Positions 19,521 through 31,593 of a stretch of DNA of 64,000 bases are shown piece after piece. A program made the translations under genes and the position numbers. The stretch spans positions 100,585,319 to 100,649,318 of the forward strand of contig CP136066.1 in NCBI GenBank assembly GCA_032622095.1, read 5' to 3'. The stretch comes from Siphonodentalium dalli. Its lineage: Eukaryota > Mollusca > Scaphopoda > Gadilida > Siphonodentaliidae. Under the pieces are notes generated by a model, which searched no databases, was not told the origin of the DNA, and was given only the letters and a program-made list of their open reading frames with translations. The first letter of the stretch is position 1; every line of letters begins with the position of its first letter.

Positions 19521-20560
19521 CGACGAGGGATAAGGCACTGTTTAATGCTGCACCAGCAAAGCTCCCGTCATGAAAGTGATAAGGCACTTTTTATTGCTGC
19601 ACCAGCACAGCTCCGTCGTGAATGGTATACGGTAATGTTTAACACTGCACCAGCACAGCTCCCGTCATGAATGGGATAATGCACTGTGTTAATGCTGCAC
19701 CAGCACAGCTAGCTCCGTCATGAATGGGATAAGGTACTGTTTAATGCTGAACCAGCAAAGCTCCCGTCATGAACGTGGTAAGGCACTGTTTAATGGTGCA
19801 CCAGCACAGCTCCGCCATGAATGCGATAAGGTACCACTTAATACTGCACCAGCACAGCTCCCGTCATGAATGGGATAAGGTACTGTTTAATGCTGAAGCA
19901 GCAAAGCTCCCGTCATGAAAGTGATAATGTACTGTTTAATGCTGCACCAGCAAAGCCCCCGTCATATGGAAGGGATAAAGTACCGTTTAATGCTGCATCA
20001 GCACAGCTCCGTCATGAATGGGATAAGGTACCGTTTAATGCTGCATCAGCACAGCTCCCGCCATGAAAGGAATAAGACACTGTTTAATGCTGCACGAGCA
20101 CAGATCCGCCATGCATGGGATAAGGTACTGTTTAATGCTGAACCAGCAAAGTTCCGTCGTGAAAGGGTTAGGGAACTGTTTAATGCTGCACCAGCACAGC
20201 CCCCGTCATGAAACTTTGATGAAAGGGATAAGGTACTGTTTAATGCTGCACCAGCACATCTCCGTCATGAATGGGATAAGGCACTGTTTAATCCTGTACC
20301 AGAACAGCTCCGTCATGAATGGGATAATGTACTGTTTAATGCTGCACCAGCACAGCTCCCGTCGTGAACGGGATAAGATACTGTTTAATGCTGCACCAGA
20401 GCAGCTCCGTCATGAATGGGATAAGGTACTGCTTAATGCTGCACCAGCACATCTCCCACCATGGAAGAGATTAGGCGCTGTGAAATGCTTCACCAGCACA
20501 GCTCCATCTGGAATGGGATAATGTACTGTTTAATGCTGCACCAGCGCAGCTCCTTTTTAT
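19521..20560. repeat. minisatellite of about 48 bp
   Basis: About 22 imperfect units carry GGGATAAGGTACTGTTTAAT followed by GCTGCACCAGCACAGCTCC and GTCATGAAT. Unit length varies by a few bases (CTCC/CTCCC, GCACCA/GAACCA), so frames open and close by chance; the plus-strand frames of 66-152 codons here are artefacts. The array sits directly upstream of the decayed minus-strand gene. Confidence 0.93.
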
Positions 20561-20892
20561 ATCACATGCGACTGTTGTAGCGATTCCAACGTCATAATTC
20601 GCCATATTTATCCATTTTTGGAAAGATAAGACATGCAATCTACGCATATCGCGAAATATATATACATAACCACATAACGCTTTCTATGACAGACAAAGGC
20701 CCGTTTCCATGGCAACCATTGGACGAAAAAATTGTAGACCAATTATTTTGGATTCACTGACATCTGAGGAATAAAATAAGACCATAAAATCAATTTTGGC
20801 ACACAAATCGAGCGACTGGCTATTTACCTACACGTGGGCCCTCACTAGTACGTGTACGTAGGCGCGCAGACCCAACTCCATGCATAATGATA

Positions 20893-21802
20893 TCTATTAT
20901 ATATTTTGGAAAATCTGTGTGTCTGTGTGTGGTCTGTGTGTGTGTCTGTGTGTGTGTTCGCGATGAACTCAAAAACGGCCCACCCGATTTCGATGAAACT
21001 TGGTATGTGGGGGTATTTTCGGCCGGGGACGAACATAGGCCTATTAATTTGTCCGTGCGAGGTCAACTTTTCACGTGCCGAGGTCAAATCTGTTTTTACG
21101 CCGTTTTGCGCTAATATATTTCAGTTCGGTGCTTACAAATCGATTCGAAACAGCGCGAATAATAACATGCCAGTCATAATAATGACACTATGAGAATCTT
21201 TCGTGTTTCCTCTTTCCAACGATATATAATATGTATGTATCCGTTTTAGTTATCTGCCTCAATTATTAAGAAGAAGTGGTACGATCTTCTATCAGGGTAA
21301 AAACAATGCGTAACTTCTATGACGTCGTTAGAGGTCATAAAGTTAGATCACGTTAACTCTTCTCCGGCCGATGCATTTGACTGTTTCAGACGTCTTGGCG
21401 ATATCTCGGGCACCGATGGTAATTTATCTTTACGTTGAAACTTGATAATTAATGAGCGTGTGTATATGAGGCGCGTTTATATACTTCAGTGGAAATCAAA
21501 TCGGGTTAAACTGGCGGATTTTTTCGGACGAAATTTGATGCATCCGCTGGGCCGATTTCCCGGTATCCGCTGGGCCGATTTCCACCATTTTTGGGGTGTT
21601 GGTCCACCTGACCTTGACCTTCAAAATGGTCAATTCAAGGTCAAATCGGGTAAAACCGGATGGATTTCGACGGGTACTTTTGTCGGGTACTTTTGTTCGG
21701 GCACTGTGTTTTGGACGGGTCAAATCGTGACCCCACTTGATCTTGGCCTTCAAAATAGACAATTCAAGGTCAAAGCCCGGACGAAGTCGGGTCACCTTCT
21801 AG
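20893..21802 (+). mobile_element. non-autonomous Helitron, copy 1
   Basis: The element starts TCTATTATATATTTTGG after a host A and ends CTAG before a host T. An imperfect hairpin (CCCGGACGAAGTCGGG) ends 11 bases before the CTAG tip. These are the defining Helitron signs: TC start, hairpin, CTRR end and A|T target without duplication. A GT/CTGT microsatellite follows the 5' tip. The body carries the word GATTTCGATGAAACTTGGTA and repeated GACCTTGACCTTCAAAATGG-type modules. There is no Rep/helicase gene. Confidence 0.9.
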
Positions 21803-21822
21803 TATATATATATATATATATA

Positions 21823-22747
21823 TCTATTATATATTTTGGAAGATCTGTGTGTCTGTGTGTGGTCTGTGTGTGTGTGTGTTCGCGATGAACTCGAAAACGT
21901 CCCACCCGATTTCGATGAAACTTGGTATGTGGTGGTATGTTCGGCCGGGGACGAACATAGGCATATTAATTTGTCCGTGCGAGGTCAACTTTTCACGTGC
22001 CGAGGTCAAATCTGTTTTTACGCCGTTTTGCGCTAATATATTTCAGTTCGGTGCTTACAAATCGATTCGAAACAGCGCGAATAATAACATGCCAGTCATA
22101 ATAATGACACTATGAGAATCTTTCGTGTTTCCTCTTTCCAACGATATCTAATATGTATGTATCCGTTTTAGTTATCTGCCTCAATTATTAAGAAGAAGTG
22201 GTACGATCTTCTATCAGGGTAAAAACAATGCGTAACTTCTATGACGTCGTTAGAGGTCATACAGTTAGATCACGTTAACTCTTACCCGGTCGATGCATTT
22301 GACTGTTTCAGACGTCTTGGCGATATCTCGGGCACCGATGGTAATTTATCTTTACGTTGAAACTTGATAATTAATGAGCGTGTGTATATGAGGCGCGTTT
22401 ATATACTTCAGTGGAAATCAAATCGTGTTAAACTGGCGGATTTTTACGGACGAAATTTGATGCATAGGGTATCTCGGTATCCGCTGGGCCGATTTCCCGG
22501 TATCCGCTGGGCCGATTTCCACCATTTTTGGGGTGTTGGTGTTTGACCCCACCCGACCTTGACCTTCAAAATGATCAATTCAAGGTCAAATCGGGTAAAA
22601 CCGGATGGATTTCGACGGGTACTTTTGTCGGGTACTTTTGTTCGGGCACTGTGTTTTGGACGGGTCAAATCGTGACCCCACTTGACCTTGGCCTTCACAA
22701 TAGACAATTCAAGGTCAAAGCCCGGACGAAGTCGGGTCACCTTCTAG
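21823..22747 (+). mobile_element. non-autonomous Helitron, copy 2
   Basis: Nearly identical to copy 1 in sequence and order, with an extra partial repeat of GGTATCCGCTGGGCCGATTT near 22475. It is separated from copy 1 by a 20-base TA run and inserted between A and T of that run. The high identity of the pair suggests either recent activity or a local duplication. Confidence 0.9.
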
Positions 22748-23757
22748 TATATATATATATTTCTATATACTTTTGATTGTTCATATGCTTATGTATAAGC
22801 GTTTGTATCATGTTCTTTATTTGCCATTTGTTCATATATAATCTTCAGTAATGGAGGATAATTAAAGATATATATATATATATATTGGTAATTTAATCTG
22901 CCATGCGGCGATCTTTTGATTGGTAATTTAATCTGCCATGCGGTGATCAGCTGCAATTCGTAAACACTTGCAAGCGTATACTCGCAGAATGTCATCTTAT
23001 CAAGCAAAATCCTTAGATTACTTCTCACTAAGAAAACCACAGCAAACAGCAATAAAATAAGTATGATATATAATGTTTGACATATTAAAAGATAATGTAA
23101 ATATCCTGTTTTACGAAATAATTGATCAAGAGCAGATAATATTCAAAGTTTTCCCACCACCACCCCATCTACCTCACCAGTATCTATTATATTGGAACAT
23201 GTCTATTTTGTTGATGTCGATACCAAAAGTTGGTGACGCGCTTGTATCGCTCACCTTTCCAAACTTCTGTTGTCTATATCATTCCACCCAAATTGGGTTT
23301 TCATCACATATTTACATCCTTCACATAAAAAAAAAATAATAATAAAAACAATTGTCATACTTCGTCGACTGTGGTGGACAGGTGTGACGCGCCTGTATCG
23401 CTCACAGCTGTCTCTCATGGCGCGACTTGTCAAATTACATCAATTACTTGCAATGCATCTATGGCATGCATCTGGGGGGCAACGCGCCTGTATCCCTTTC
23501 CTTTCCAGTTGCACTGCCAGTGCTATATTCATTGTTCTTGGTTTCCTTCATTTCATCATTATGTGGATTATGTCTATCACTGGTGGCGGCGGTTTGATCG
23601 TCCACCAGTCAAATTTTGACTCCTGTTTGATGCTTTTTTAATGACACATATAATTTCTAAATATTCTATCAGAATAAACAGAGAGTCCAAACGGGAAATG
23701 TTGCTGTTGTTTTTATAACCTATAATTATTGGAGGGTTGGGGTTCATAAAAATTTGT
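22748..23757. other. TA microsatellites and unassigned sequence
   Basis: There are TA runs at 22746-22760 and 22868-22884, then a direct repeat of TTGGTAATTTAATCTGCCAT at 22885 and 22919. Related words GACGCGC-TGTATCGCTCAC occur near 23235 and 23385, with a shorter version near 23484. The frames of 80-123 codons at 23270-23640 have no motif. I see no gene. Confidence 0.45.
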
Positions 23758-23761
23758 TTAA

Positions 23762-23979
23762 AGGTGCTCAATCCGATCAGACGCTCCTAAATTACTATTC
23801 AAGTGGTAATACTTTCTGGGCCACTTATGACTGCAGATCTCGAGAAATAACAAACTTCAAAAATCGATATCTGATCATTCTGAGCTTTGATGAGTGGGTT
23901 CCTCGTCTCGAATCAACTATTTTTACCCCCGAAGCCAAACACATAGTAATTTAGGAGCGTCTGATCGGATTGAGTACCT
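23762..23979. mobile_element. TTAA-flanked MITE, 218 bp
   Basis: The inverted ends of about 35 bases begin AGGTGCTCAATCCGATCAGA (left) and, inverted, AGGTACTCAATCCGATCAGA (right). Both sides are flanked by TTAA (23758-23761, 23980-23983), which is the target of piggyBac and Kolobok elements. It has no coding capacity. A truncated relative lies at 56529-56658. Confidence 0.92.
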
Positions 23980-23989
23980 TTAAAACATA

Positions 23990-24490
23990 TATATATAAAC
24001 ATGTAACGATAATTTATTTTCAATGCACATTAAAATAAATCTCGTAAAAAACTCATATTTATAACTGAACTTTACAAGGAAAATATGTAACGATTATGCC
24101 CCGCTTTTGAATATTAAACACACACTCAATCATTTAATTGATGTTCGTAAAATGCAAATAATCCCTTCCACTCGTGAGTCAGCCTGTTCTCGTAAAAATA
24201 AGCACAATACGGGCTTATTTATGAAAGTCATATTTTAGGTCCATATAGAGCTTATTTGCGAAATAAAATACGCTCTGTATATCGTATAATTTGTCGTTCA
24301 AAATAGCCCGCATAAAGCTTATATGAAATAAGCTCATATATATATAGGCACCATTTAATCTACTTTTGTTCATCAACACGATTTACCAGATGAACGCTCT
24401 TTATAATGTATGTTCACTGCGGCCCGCGCTATTCAATGAATAACGGGTATAAGTTCTATATGAGCTAATTTCAAATAAGTTGGAATTGGA
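23990..24490 (+). repeat. front part of long repeat family D
   Basis: Matches 60340-60800 in the same orientation through TCTCGTAAAAA-CTCATAT, AACTGAACTTTACAAGGAAA and AATAAGCACAATACGGGCTT. The rest of the family is not present next to it. Confidence 0.85.
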
Positions 24491-24840
24491 ATTGTTTAAT
24501 GCATAAAGCCACCATTTAAGGTGGAACATACACGAACATATATACACTATGTACATAAGATATTTCAATAAGCATTTTGGCATCACATTACATATGGATT
24601 ATATAAGTAATATATTCATTATTCAAATCACGAATCTATCTGTCGATCGACTCACACACATAGTGATATATTAAAATAACTTGAATAATTACATATAGAT
24701 GTAAATGCTGTCAATGCCAGATCATCGGTATAGTTGTAAGTTATTATCTCAATTTTCTAAAGGCTAATTTTAGAAATATACTCACCCTCGTCATGAGCGA
24801 TATATTGGCTATATATAGTTATCAAACCATAAAACTTTTC
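24491..24840. other. no recognisable feature
   Basis: AT-rich sequence with no repeat partner noticed and no coding signal. Confidence 0.4.
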
Positions 24841-25566
24841 TAGGCGTTGGTGATAGCTAATAGTATTTTGGAATGTACTGTTCACGGATATCTCTAAATT
24901 CGTCGCATATCAGTAGGAGATGATACTCGACCCCTATCCCGTTACCGCACTGTTCACAGGTATTACAAGGTATACTGTTTCGCCACCACCCCTTTTCAAC
25001 GGGGAGTCGGTGGTTGGCTGTTCTAAATTTCACCATATAAGGGATCAGATGATCTGGCAACTGAAGCAAATACCGGCTAATACAAGGGCTGATTTTAATA
25101 TTTCTGTAAAAAGTTGCTCTTGATGAATCAGATAATTCTAAATCGATAAAAAGTTTAGCCCAATGCTGCTCTATAAGAAAGGTCTTAATATTGCGAATGT
25201 CCTGTTTAGATAGAGCTGACTGTGATTCCCATGTAGAATATAGATCAAGTTCATTCAAGGTGTTTGTCACAAAGTTAAGCCATTTTGACTTGCGTGTTAA
25301 CTTGGGATCGTTGGCGTGTAATTGCTTTACAATAAGATATATATTCTTAGCCAGTTCTGAACCATCGCTAGATACAATTTTTGACCAATATGTTAATACT
25401 CTGCACTTTATTTCCACTAAAATTGGATGTCTACCAAGTTCTCCGTACACCATATAATTAGGTGTACTATATTTCATGCCTAGTAATATTTTACAAAATT
25501 TCATATGCAGAGCCTCGAGGGTGTGGATTCTCTCAAAACACCATATTTCACTACCATATAAAATTG
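24841..25566 (-). mobile_element. 5'-truncated LINE fragment (C-terminal ORF2)
   Basis: The minus-strand frame carries TPILYGSEIWCFERI, FCKILLGMKYSTPNYMVYGE and LGRHPILVEIKCRVLTYW, then a helical region, RTANHRLPVEKG and a C-x2-C...H...C knuckle ending in LLLICDEF. This is the thumb, connection and C-terminal zinc knuckle of a LINE reverse transcriptase. The 5' end is cut at the foldback element that starts near 25575; the first 40 or so residues of the open frame are translated minisatellite, not protein. It is a different family from the LINE at 881-12420. Confidence 0.85.
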
Positions 25567-25574
25567 GTGTCAGA

Positions 25575-26803
25575 CCGGTTTTCCGAAGACCTATTACTAC
25601 GAAGGCCCACAACTCCGAAGACCCAATTCTCCGACGGCCCACAACTCCGAAGACCCGATTCTCCGACGGCCCACAACTCCGAAGACCCGATTCTCCGACG
25701 GCCCATAACTCCAAAGATCCGATTCTCCGAAAGCCCATAACTCCGAAGGGCCGATTCTCCGAAGACCTATAACTCCGAAGACCTATAACTCCGAAGGGCC
25801 GATTCTCCGACGGCCCATAACTCCGAAGGTCCGATTCTCCGAAGATTTTGTTTTATCGGGGTATTATCGTTTACTAAATAGTGTGCAGTCCAGTGGCGAA
25901 GCCAATGGGTCCCAACATTCCCACTGCCCCCATTAAACCTCTACTTGCTATTTCAGACAATATGGGCCCCTACCAAAACATGTCCAATGCCATGTAAACG
26001 CCCGGAAATCTAGGGCATCAAAATATTCAAACTTTTCCTACTGCCCCCACCTAAATGGGAACCCTGGCCCCGCCACTGGTGTGCACCGGGTATATTATAA
26101 CGTTACGTTGGCCCATGAGATGCCAGAGTAAAATGTACAGGGGTGAACGGGGAAGAACTTGTCGCCCCTGTGCATGTTACTGGTGTTAGGCTACTCTGAC
26201 ATTCTTGCAGCGTTTCGTTATAATATACCCGGTGCACATGCACCAGTGGCGGAGCCAGGGTTCCCATTTAGGGGTGCACATTAATTAGCATATGTGGGGG
26301 GTATGTGGGGGATATATCATGCATATGATATGCCGAAAGCATATCACGAAGGCCTGATTTGGGGAGCCCATACATGGGAGGGGTCGCCCCCAATCGTTGG
26401 TCCGGGGGCTCCCCTGGGCAGGAACACTGTGAATATTTGAATGCCTAGGAGGGATTTCCTGACGTTTACATGACATTTGACATGTTTTTTGGGGGCGGTC
26501 TTCCCTAGGGCCCCATTGACCCCCGCCACTGGACTGTTCACTATTTAATAAGCGATAAAACATGATCTTCGGAGAATCGGACCTTCGGAGAATCGGACCT
26601 TCGGAGAATCGGCCCTTCGGAGTTATAGACCTTCGGAGTTATGGGCGTTCGGAGTTATAGGCCTTCGGAGTTATGGGCTTTCGGGGTTATTGGATTTCGG
26701 AGAATCGGGACTTCGGAGTTATGGGCTTTCGGAGAATCGGGGCGTCGGAGAATCTGACCTTCGGAGAATCTGACCTTCGGAGTTATGGGTCTTCGGAAAA
26801 ACG
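25575..26803. mobile_element. foldback element with minisatellite arms
   Basis: The outer arms (25575-25850 and 26560-26803) are arrays of CCGATTCTCCGAAG and CATAACTCCGAAG words, inverted with respect to each other. Inside them are inverted AAATAGTG-GCAGTC flanks, then in each arm a stretch starting CAGTGGCG and ending CGCCACTG (hAT-like tips; 25889-26077 and about 26241-26535). In the centre is an inverted pair built on CACCGGGTATATTATAACG (26082-26101 and 26219-26238). The whole is one large imperfect palindrome with no coding capacity. Confidence 0.85.
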
Positions 26804-26890
26804 CTACGTAACCATAACATTATTGGCATGATCATAATATCAAATAAATTCAACATCATATCAATTGGCAGATGTAGTTTAGTAATGGTT

Positions 26891-26971
26891 AGAGCACAAG
26901 AATAGTTCTTTACCAGAATAAATCGAGTCGGAGACGAGATTTATTCTGGTAAAGAACTATTCGCGTGCTCT
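26891..26971. repeat. short perfect-stem inverted repeat
   Basis: AATAGTTCTTTACCAGAATA at 26901 is matched inverted at about 26942-26961, with an 18-base centre. Stems extend outward through AGAGCAC-AG. Confidence 0.85.
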
Positions 26972-27784
26972 GACCGACTTAGAGCACAATTGACCGCACA
27001 TAATGCGATTATCTCGAAATACGCAATTGATCGTGCGTTGAACACGGCGTACAATCCGTGCGCTGGCCGAGATGAACACAATGACCCGTTAGCCACACCA
27101 ATCATCGTGATTACCCATGCAGTGATCGCCGTTGAATGTGAAAAATATGTTCGAAACGACACGGATTAACGTGTGACCCGTTTTCACAAACCAAGTCACT
27201 CGCAGATGTGTTTGGAAAGTCAAATGTGGAAGTCGCATGATTGTGTCTTACTATTATTATATACATTGTATAAGTGGATCATGAATTCCGAAGAAGTCTG
27301 TCTGCCAGAATGATGACATGGAATTTGACCTGTAACCAACAACCAACTACTTTTGCCAAAGGTAATGCTGCACATCATTATTATCACTGATTATGTGATA
27401 AACGTGTCGCCTTTTCAAGAAACTGTTTCGAAATTACTACCATAATAGTCCATTGGTTCCTCCAGATTCTCCAGATACAAGTTCTGTTGTTATAGTTATA
27501 TCGGATATGTGGAGCGCTATATTGTGAAGTGGTGATCTGTTGGATCATTGGATCTATCACTATATTTAGTGGTTCTAAATGTAAATGTTAATTCGTTTAG
27601 TTTCACCGTTGGATTAGTGGTCCTGAGAATATTTTCGGAACTTGATTAGTTTTGTGGAATAATTATAATAAGTGTAATTATGCTACTAGTTAATAAATAA
27701 TTCAACCAATGCATGTGTTGCCATTGCCACCCCCCCCCCCCCCCGTTCGTCCTGTTGATGTATTATATATATATATATTGTAAT
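26972..27784. other. unassigned sequence
   Basis: 26960-27168 is less AT-rich and open on both strands (plus frame ending TAA near 27168; minus frame 26941-27162), but neither translation shows a known domain, splice context or repeat partner. The rest is AT-rich with a C run (27727-27744). Confidence 0.35.
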
Positions 27785-28195
27785 TTTGGTAAATCACACC
27801 CAATTCCCAAGGCTGGCAAACTAATATTTCAGCGATATCCCATTGTTCGACACTCGCCACTCTTAACAAACAAATTGCGCGGTCGTTTCAATGTAGCTTC
27901 AGTTATTATACAAGAGGACATGCACCCCCCCCCCCCACCCGCACTCCCCTTATACGCCGTCCCTATATATGTGCCTGCTTAGTATATTAGAGGTGCATAA
28001 ATAGTAACGGCGCATAATGGCAGTGTGTTTGGGTGAAGCAGAGCGCTGTTCGTGCCCCTGTGGCCTCATGGTAATTGAAGCTACATCGAGCGCCCGTGCG
28101 ATTTGTCTGTTGTGAGTTGCGTGTGCCTAACAATGGGGTAATCATTGAACTATTCATTCGCCAGCCTTGGGAATCGGTGTGCTTTGCCAAAAATC
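27785..28195. mobile_element. palindromic MITE-like repeat
   Basis: Arms at 27785-27925 and 28055-28195 are diverged inverted copies of each other, sharing ATTCCCAAGGCTGGC, CCCATTGTT, and CAATGTAGCTTCA in one arm against CGATGTAGCTTCA inverted. The centre includes a C-rich run. No coding capacity. Confidence 0.75.
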
Positions 28196-28839
28196 AGGGA
28201 ACGATTGCAACAATGGGATTGTGCTCTAACGGACCTTCTTGAATAGACTGAACCTGGGACTAATATAACACCTTACATAATACCCTGGTGCCTATATCGC
28301 ATATGTCTCCCCAGAATTAATTCTGGCTACCCGAGATTACGGTTTAACGCAGACTTAGCAAACCGTTGTTTATTTACATGGGTATCAAACATGTACACCT
28401 GCACATCTATACCAAGCTGTCTGCCGCACCAGGTCAATAATTGAACCGTATCCTTGTTACATATACAGGCACAATGTGCATCAAGGCTGCATGCACTATT
28501 CTTCTGTGACGTTAAAGTCGAGCTAGTGTTGAAGCATCGGGCCTTCCTCACCTGAATAGCACGAGGCAGCATGTTCGAATGCACTCGCACGTACACATCC
28601 CCTACAGTGTATACAGACCCGATTGACCTGCATCCCTGATGAGACGAAGGTCATTAAACATATCTGTCGAAACAATAAATGGACCCATGATAACACTTAT
28701 GGTTATACACGTTCTGCTCGTTTGAATATTTGCCCTATATACGAGCTCAAAGCGATATGGCCATTTTATTGTCGGGTGCCGACCAGCATTGGGTTCTGCT
28801 GTGTCAGACAGTAGATAGAAAAGGATTTCATTTATACAC
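28196..28839. other. no recognisable feature
   Basis: Mixed sequence with an 89-codon minus frame (28327-28596) rich in C, H and R but without spacing that fits a known domain. Confidence 0.4.
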
Positions 28840-29165
28840 TCTATATTAGTCCCAGACTGAACATAGCCTTTGATGAAACATTTATCGTTTTCTTCAAGGA
28901 ATTGCAGAATCTGCCGTTATAAAAGAAATTAACACCTAAGTAGTTAAACTCTTTGACTATTTCTAGTTCGCCTCCATTATAAGTAAAAACTGGCAAACGT
29001 TTGGGCATTTTGTTGCAGAATATGAGAACTTTCGTTTTTCTTGTATTAACCTGGAGTCTCCAGGAATCAGAGTAATCTGCAAACGCCAGGAGGGCACGTT
29101 GCATAGTTTCCTCCGTGTCGGTTAAAATATCAGTGTCGTCCGCATAAAACAGACATAGTAATTTT
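28840..29165 (-). mobile_element. LINE reverse transcriptase fragment (palm)
   Basis: The minus-strand translation gives LCLFYADDTDILTDT, then a helix, SWRLQVNTRKTKVLIF and EFNYLGVNFFYNG. This is the catalytic YADD strand, the K-rich motif D and the F-x-Y-L-G motif E of a non-LTR reverse transcriptase. Only about 105 residues remain; both ends are truncated. Confidence 0.88.
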
Positions 29166-29175
29166 ATGTATGTGG

Positions 29176-31370
29176 CACTATGTGCCTATATGATCGAAGT
29201 CCAATGTGAACATATGTGAATATTTAGGTCCTATAAGAACCTATTTGTAGGAGTATATGTTGCGTGACGACAATAACCCCTGCAACAATTATATCTAGCT
29301 CATAAATTGCATGAGTTCCTGCTGGCAGTCAGGGATGGGGTAATTGTAATTTGTAATTGTAATTGACTGTAATTAATTACATTTTTTCAAGTAATTGCAT
29401 GTAATTGGTAATTGAGTTTATTCTCAATTACATGTAATTGCAATTGTAATTGGTTAGGATGTAATTGTAATTGTAATTTGGGTCTAATTTCAATTACTTC
29501 AAAATCACAGGTAAAGTTTTTACGCAACAGACTTGCACGCATGCTGCATGCAACAGAAAGACTTTTTCAAGTCACATAATTGAGAAAAATCCTAGAATTT
29601 TGTTCAGCATGAAAAAATAATGAGCGTTCGTTGCTAGCCTATTCGTGACATGGCTTTAATAAAGAGCTTTTATTTCACTTACCGGTATGTGCGGCATGTT
29701 GAGAATGGTTAGTAGCTGAACAATTGCTGTGCGCTGACCACGGTTTTCAGAACAGGAACAAGACGTTTCCTTATCGCTGCTTCATTTTGAACCGTAAACA
29801 CTATTAATATTGCATGGAAGTTGTTAAATATGTTCGTAAAATACAAATACCTTTTTCACTCGTGACAACAATAACTCCTGCAAAAACTATCTAGCTCATA
29901 AACTGCGTGAGTTCCAGATAGCCGCTATCCGAAAGTCTGAATCGACGGTTTAGAGAATGTGTGTATAAGCCTCTATACTTGAGGATTTCCCTTATTTCCG
30001 ATTTTGATACGAAATTCTTCCGATTTTCCATTTTTTATATATACCCCCCCCCCCCCCCCCCCCCCCCCCCATATTTAGACTGCGCATGTGGTACCTTTCC
30101 ACAAACGACATTTTCGCACACTAAATTATCATCTGTGACAGAAAATCAAATTTCTCCAATATCTAGGTTGATGACTAAAGGCATATATCCAACAATTGGG
30201 AGTAATGTTGCAAAGATATTCATAATTCAGTTGGCAAATTGATTCCACCGGAGGATAAAATGTGATCTTGCGTAACCTCTTTAAATACATGATACACAAT
30301 GTGAGTATATTCCGGTATGGGAACATTAGTCTAGTTGAGTTAAGTCGGTTGGAACAAGCGTAGTTCAGATAATCGATGTTTTTTTTAGATGATCTCGACT
30401 GTACCGCATTTATTCGATCACATAGAAACATCTGTAATCGTTCGTCGACACAAAAACATTTTTGTTCTATCAATATCTTGTTTCTAATCAGTCAGATAAC
30501 ATCATGCACACTGTAATAAATTATAAGGCACATGTTGTGCACATGATATCCACGGTCTGTCTAATTACAATCTTACATAACACACACTTATTGAATAGGT
30601 TGACATAAACAACATGTTGTCATATGCGGAATATATCTCCGCAGTTTTATACACTATATTGAAGATCGCAAGTCAAAGAAATATTGAACTAGTGCTGATT
30701 AAGTGGGCCAAAAGAATTGAAAATTTGCGTTTTTTGGTCTATTTTTACAATAAATCTCAGAAATCTTGATAACTTTCAACGAAATCGAGCACTATCATAT
30801 TAGATATATAGAAGTATGTAGAATACAATATCTTGGCCTAAAAACAATCGTGTTTCTCTACAGTTGTGTCGCTCTTAGCCGGATTTATAAAAAAGAAAAT
30901 AGCGATTTTTGCTGGATTTTGCCGCTTAAACCTCTCAAAATCATCTTTTGCATTATTTGTATAGTTCACACAGGGTCCTATCCGGTGCACAATGTCATAA
31001 CCTTCAAAATGATGTACCACAAGCCCGTGTGTGGTGCCGATGGACTAAACTCCTACTTCTAGTGAGCTTTTTGAGTTGTGGAGTTGTGCAAAAATATGCC
31101 CGTTTACTATGTATGGCTGGATTCGTCAAGTCTGCATGCATGTTTCCGTCTATTAGCGGGTCCCAGTTATGCATGCATATATCATTGCCATTGAGTTCTC
31201 GGGTGTGAAGATGCTTCCCAGTCTGCGACAGAACCAATCGATCTTCTGGCGACTTATATGGTAGTCACTCTCGAAGATCCATCCACATGCATAAACCTCA
31301 TTATGGCATTATATAGCGCTAACCAAAAATTAGCAGTAGTTGGCAGAACTCATGATATGTGTGTTCAGTT

Positions 31371-31414
<44 letters not shown>

Positions 31415-31591
31415 AATAAACGCACTGAAAAAAATGGTGGCTGTTAACCTAAATAAAATATGTTATCACAATTTCAACTCGGTTCACACTTGCAATGCTT
31501 CAAAATGTGTAAATAGGGAAAGTTGAATAGATTATTTTGAATTAATGTATGTTTTATCCTATGCTGTGTAACGTTGTGGGGGTCTTGCCTA
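29176..31591 (+). repeat. long repeat family D, copy B
   Basis: 29176-29330 matches 60822-60957, 29510-30292 matches 61385-62632, and 31411-31560 matches 63480-64000. The copies differ by four insertions in the other copy, by a TAATTG-type minisatellite here (29336-29500), and by a C run of about 30 bases here (30042-30071). The stretch 30293-31375 is present only in this copy; it holds small frames with no recognised motif. A short GA run (31378-31410) occupies the position of a large GA array in the other copy. Confidence 0.85.
29336..29500. repeat. TGTAAT-type minisatellite
   Basis: Imperfect tandem TTGTAATTG/TGTAATTA words, absent from the corresponding place at 60957. Confidence 0.85.
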
Positions 31592-31593
31592 TA

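Larger units (their letters stand above)
12747..20848. mobile_element. 8.1-kb TA-flanked element with inverted ends
   Basis: The left end reads TA then GTGAGGGCCCACGTGTAG (from 12749), and the right end is its reverse complement, followed by TA (20847-20848). Similarity between the arms goes on past the tips: TTGGTCTACAATTTTTTCC occurs near 12830 and, inverted, near 20730, and GTGCCAAAATTGAT near 13170 and, inverted, near 20790. The left arm is repeated about three times head to tail (starts near 12747, 13104 and 13504). Inside lies a decayed minus-strand gene (13917-14592 and 18316-19520), and the middle is filled with other repeats. The TA flanks suggest a Tc1/mariner-like target, but no DDE/D transposase was found. 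Confidence 0.65.

Noticed and set aside
19866-20521. Plus-strand frames and a possible CRISPR-like array
   Set aside because: The units are imperfect, lack unique spacers of constant length, and lie in animal DNA; this is a minisatellite.
21442-21888. Plus and minus frames inside the Helitrons (for example 148 codons here, 163 or fewer elsewhere)
   Set aside because: They follow the repeated non-coding modules of the family, and all copies lack Rep and helicase motifs.
25575-25738. N-terminal extension of the minus frame at 24857-25738
   Set aside because: It translates the CTCCGAAG array of the neighbouring foldback element, not LINE protein.
26941-27168. Possible exon, open on both strands
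   Set aside because: No domain, no splice context and no repeat partner; left as unassigned.
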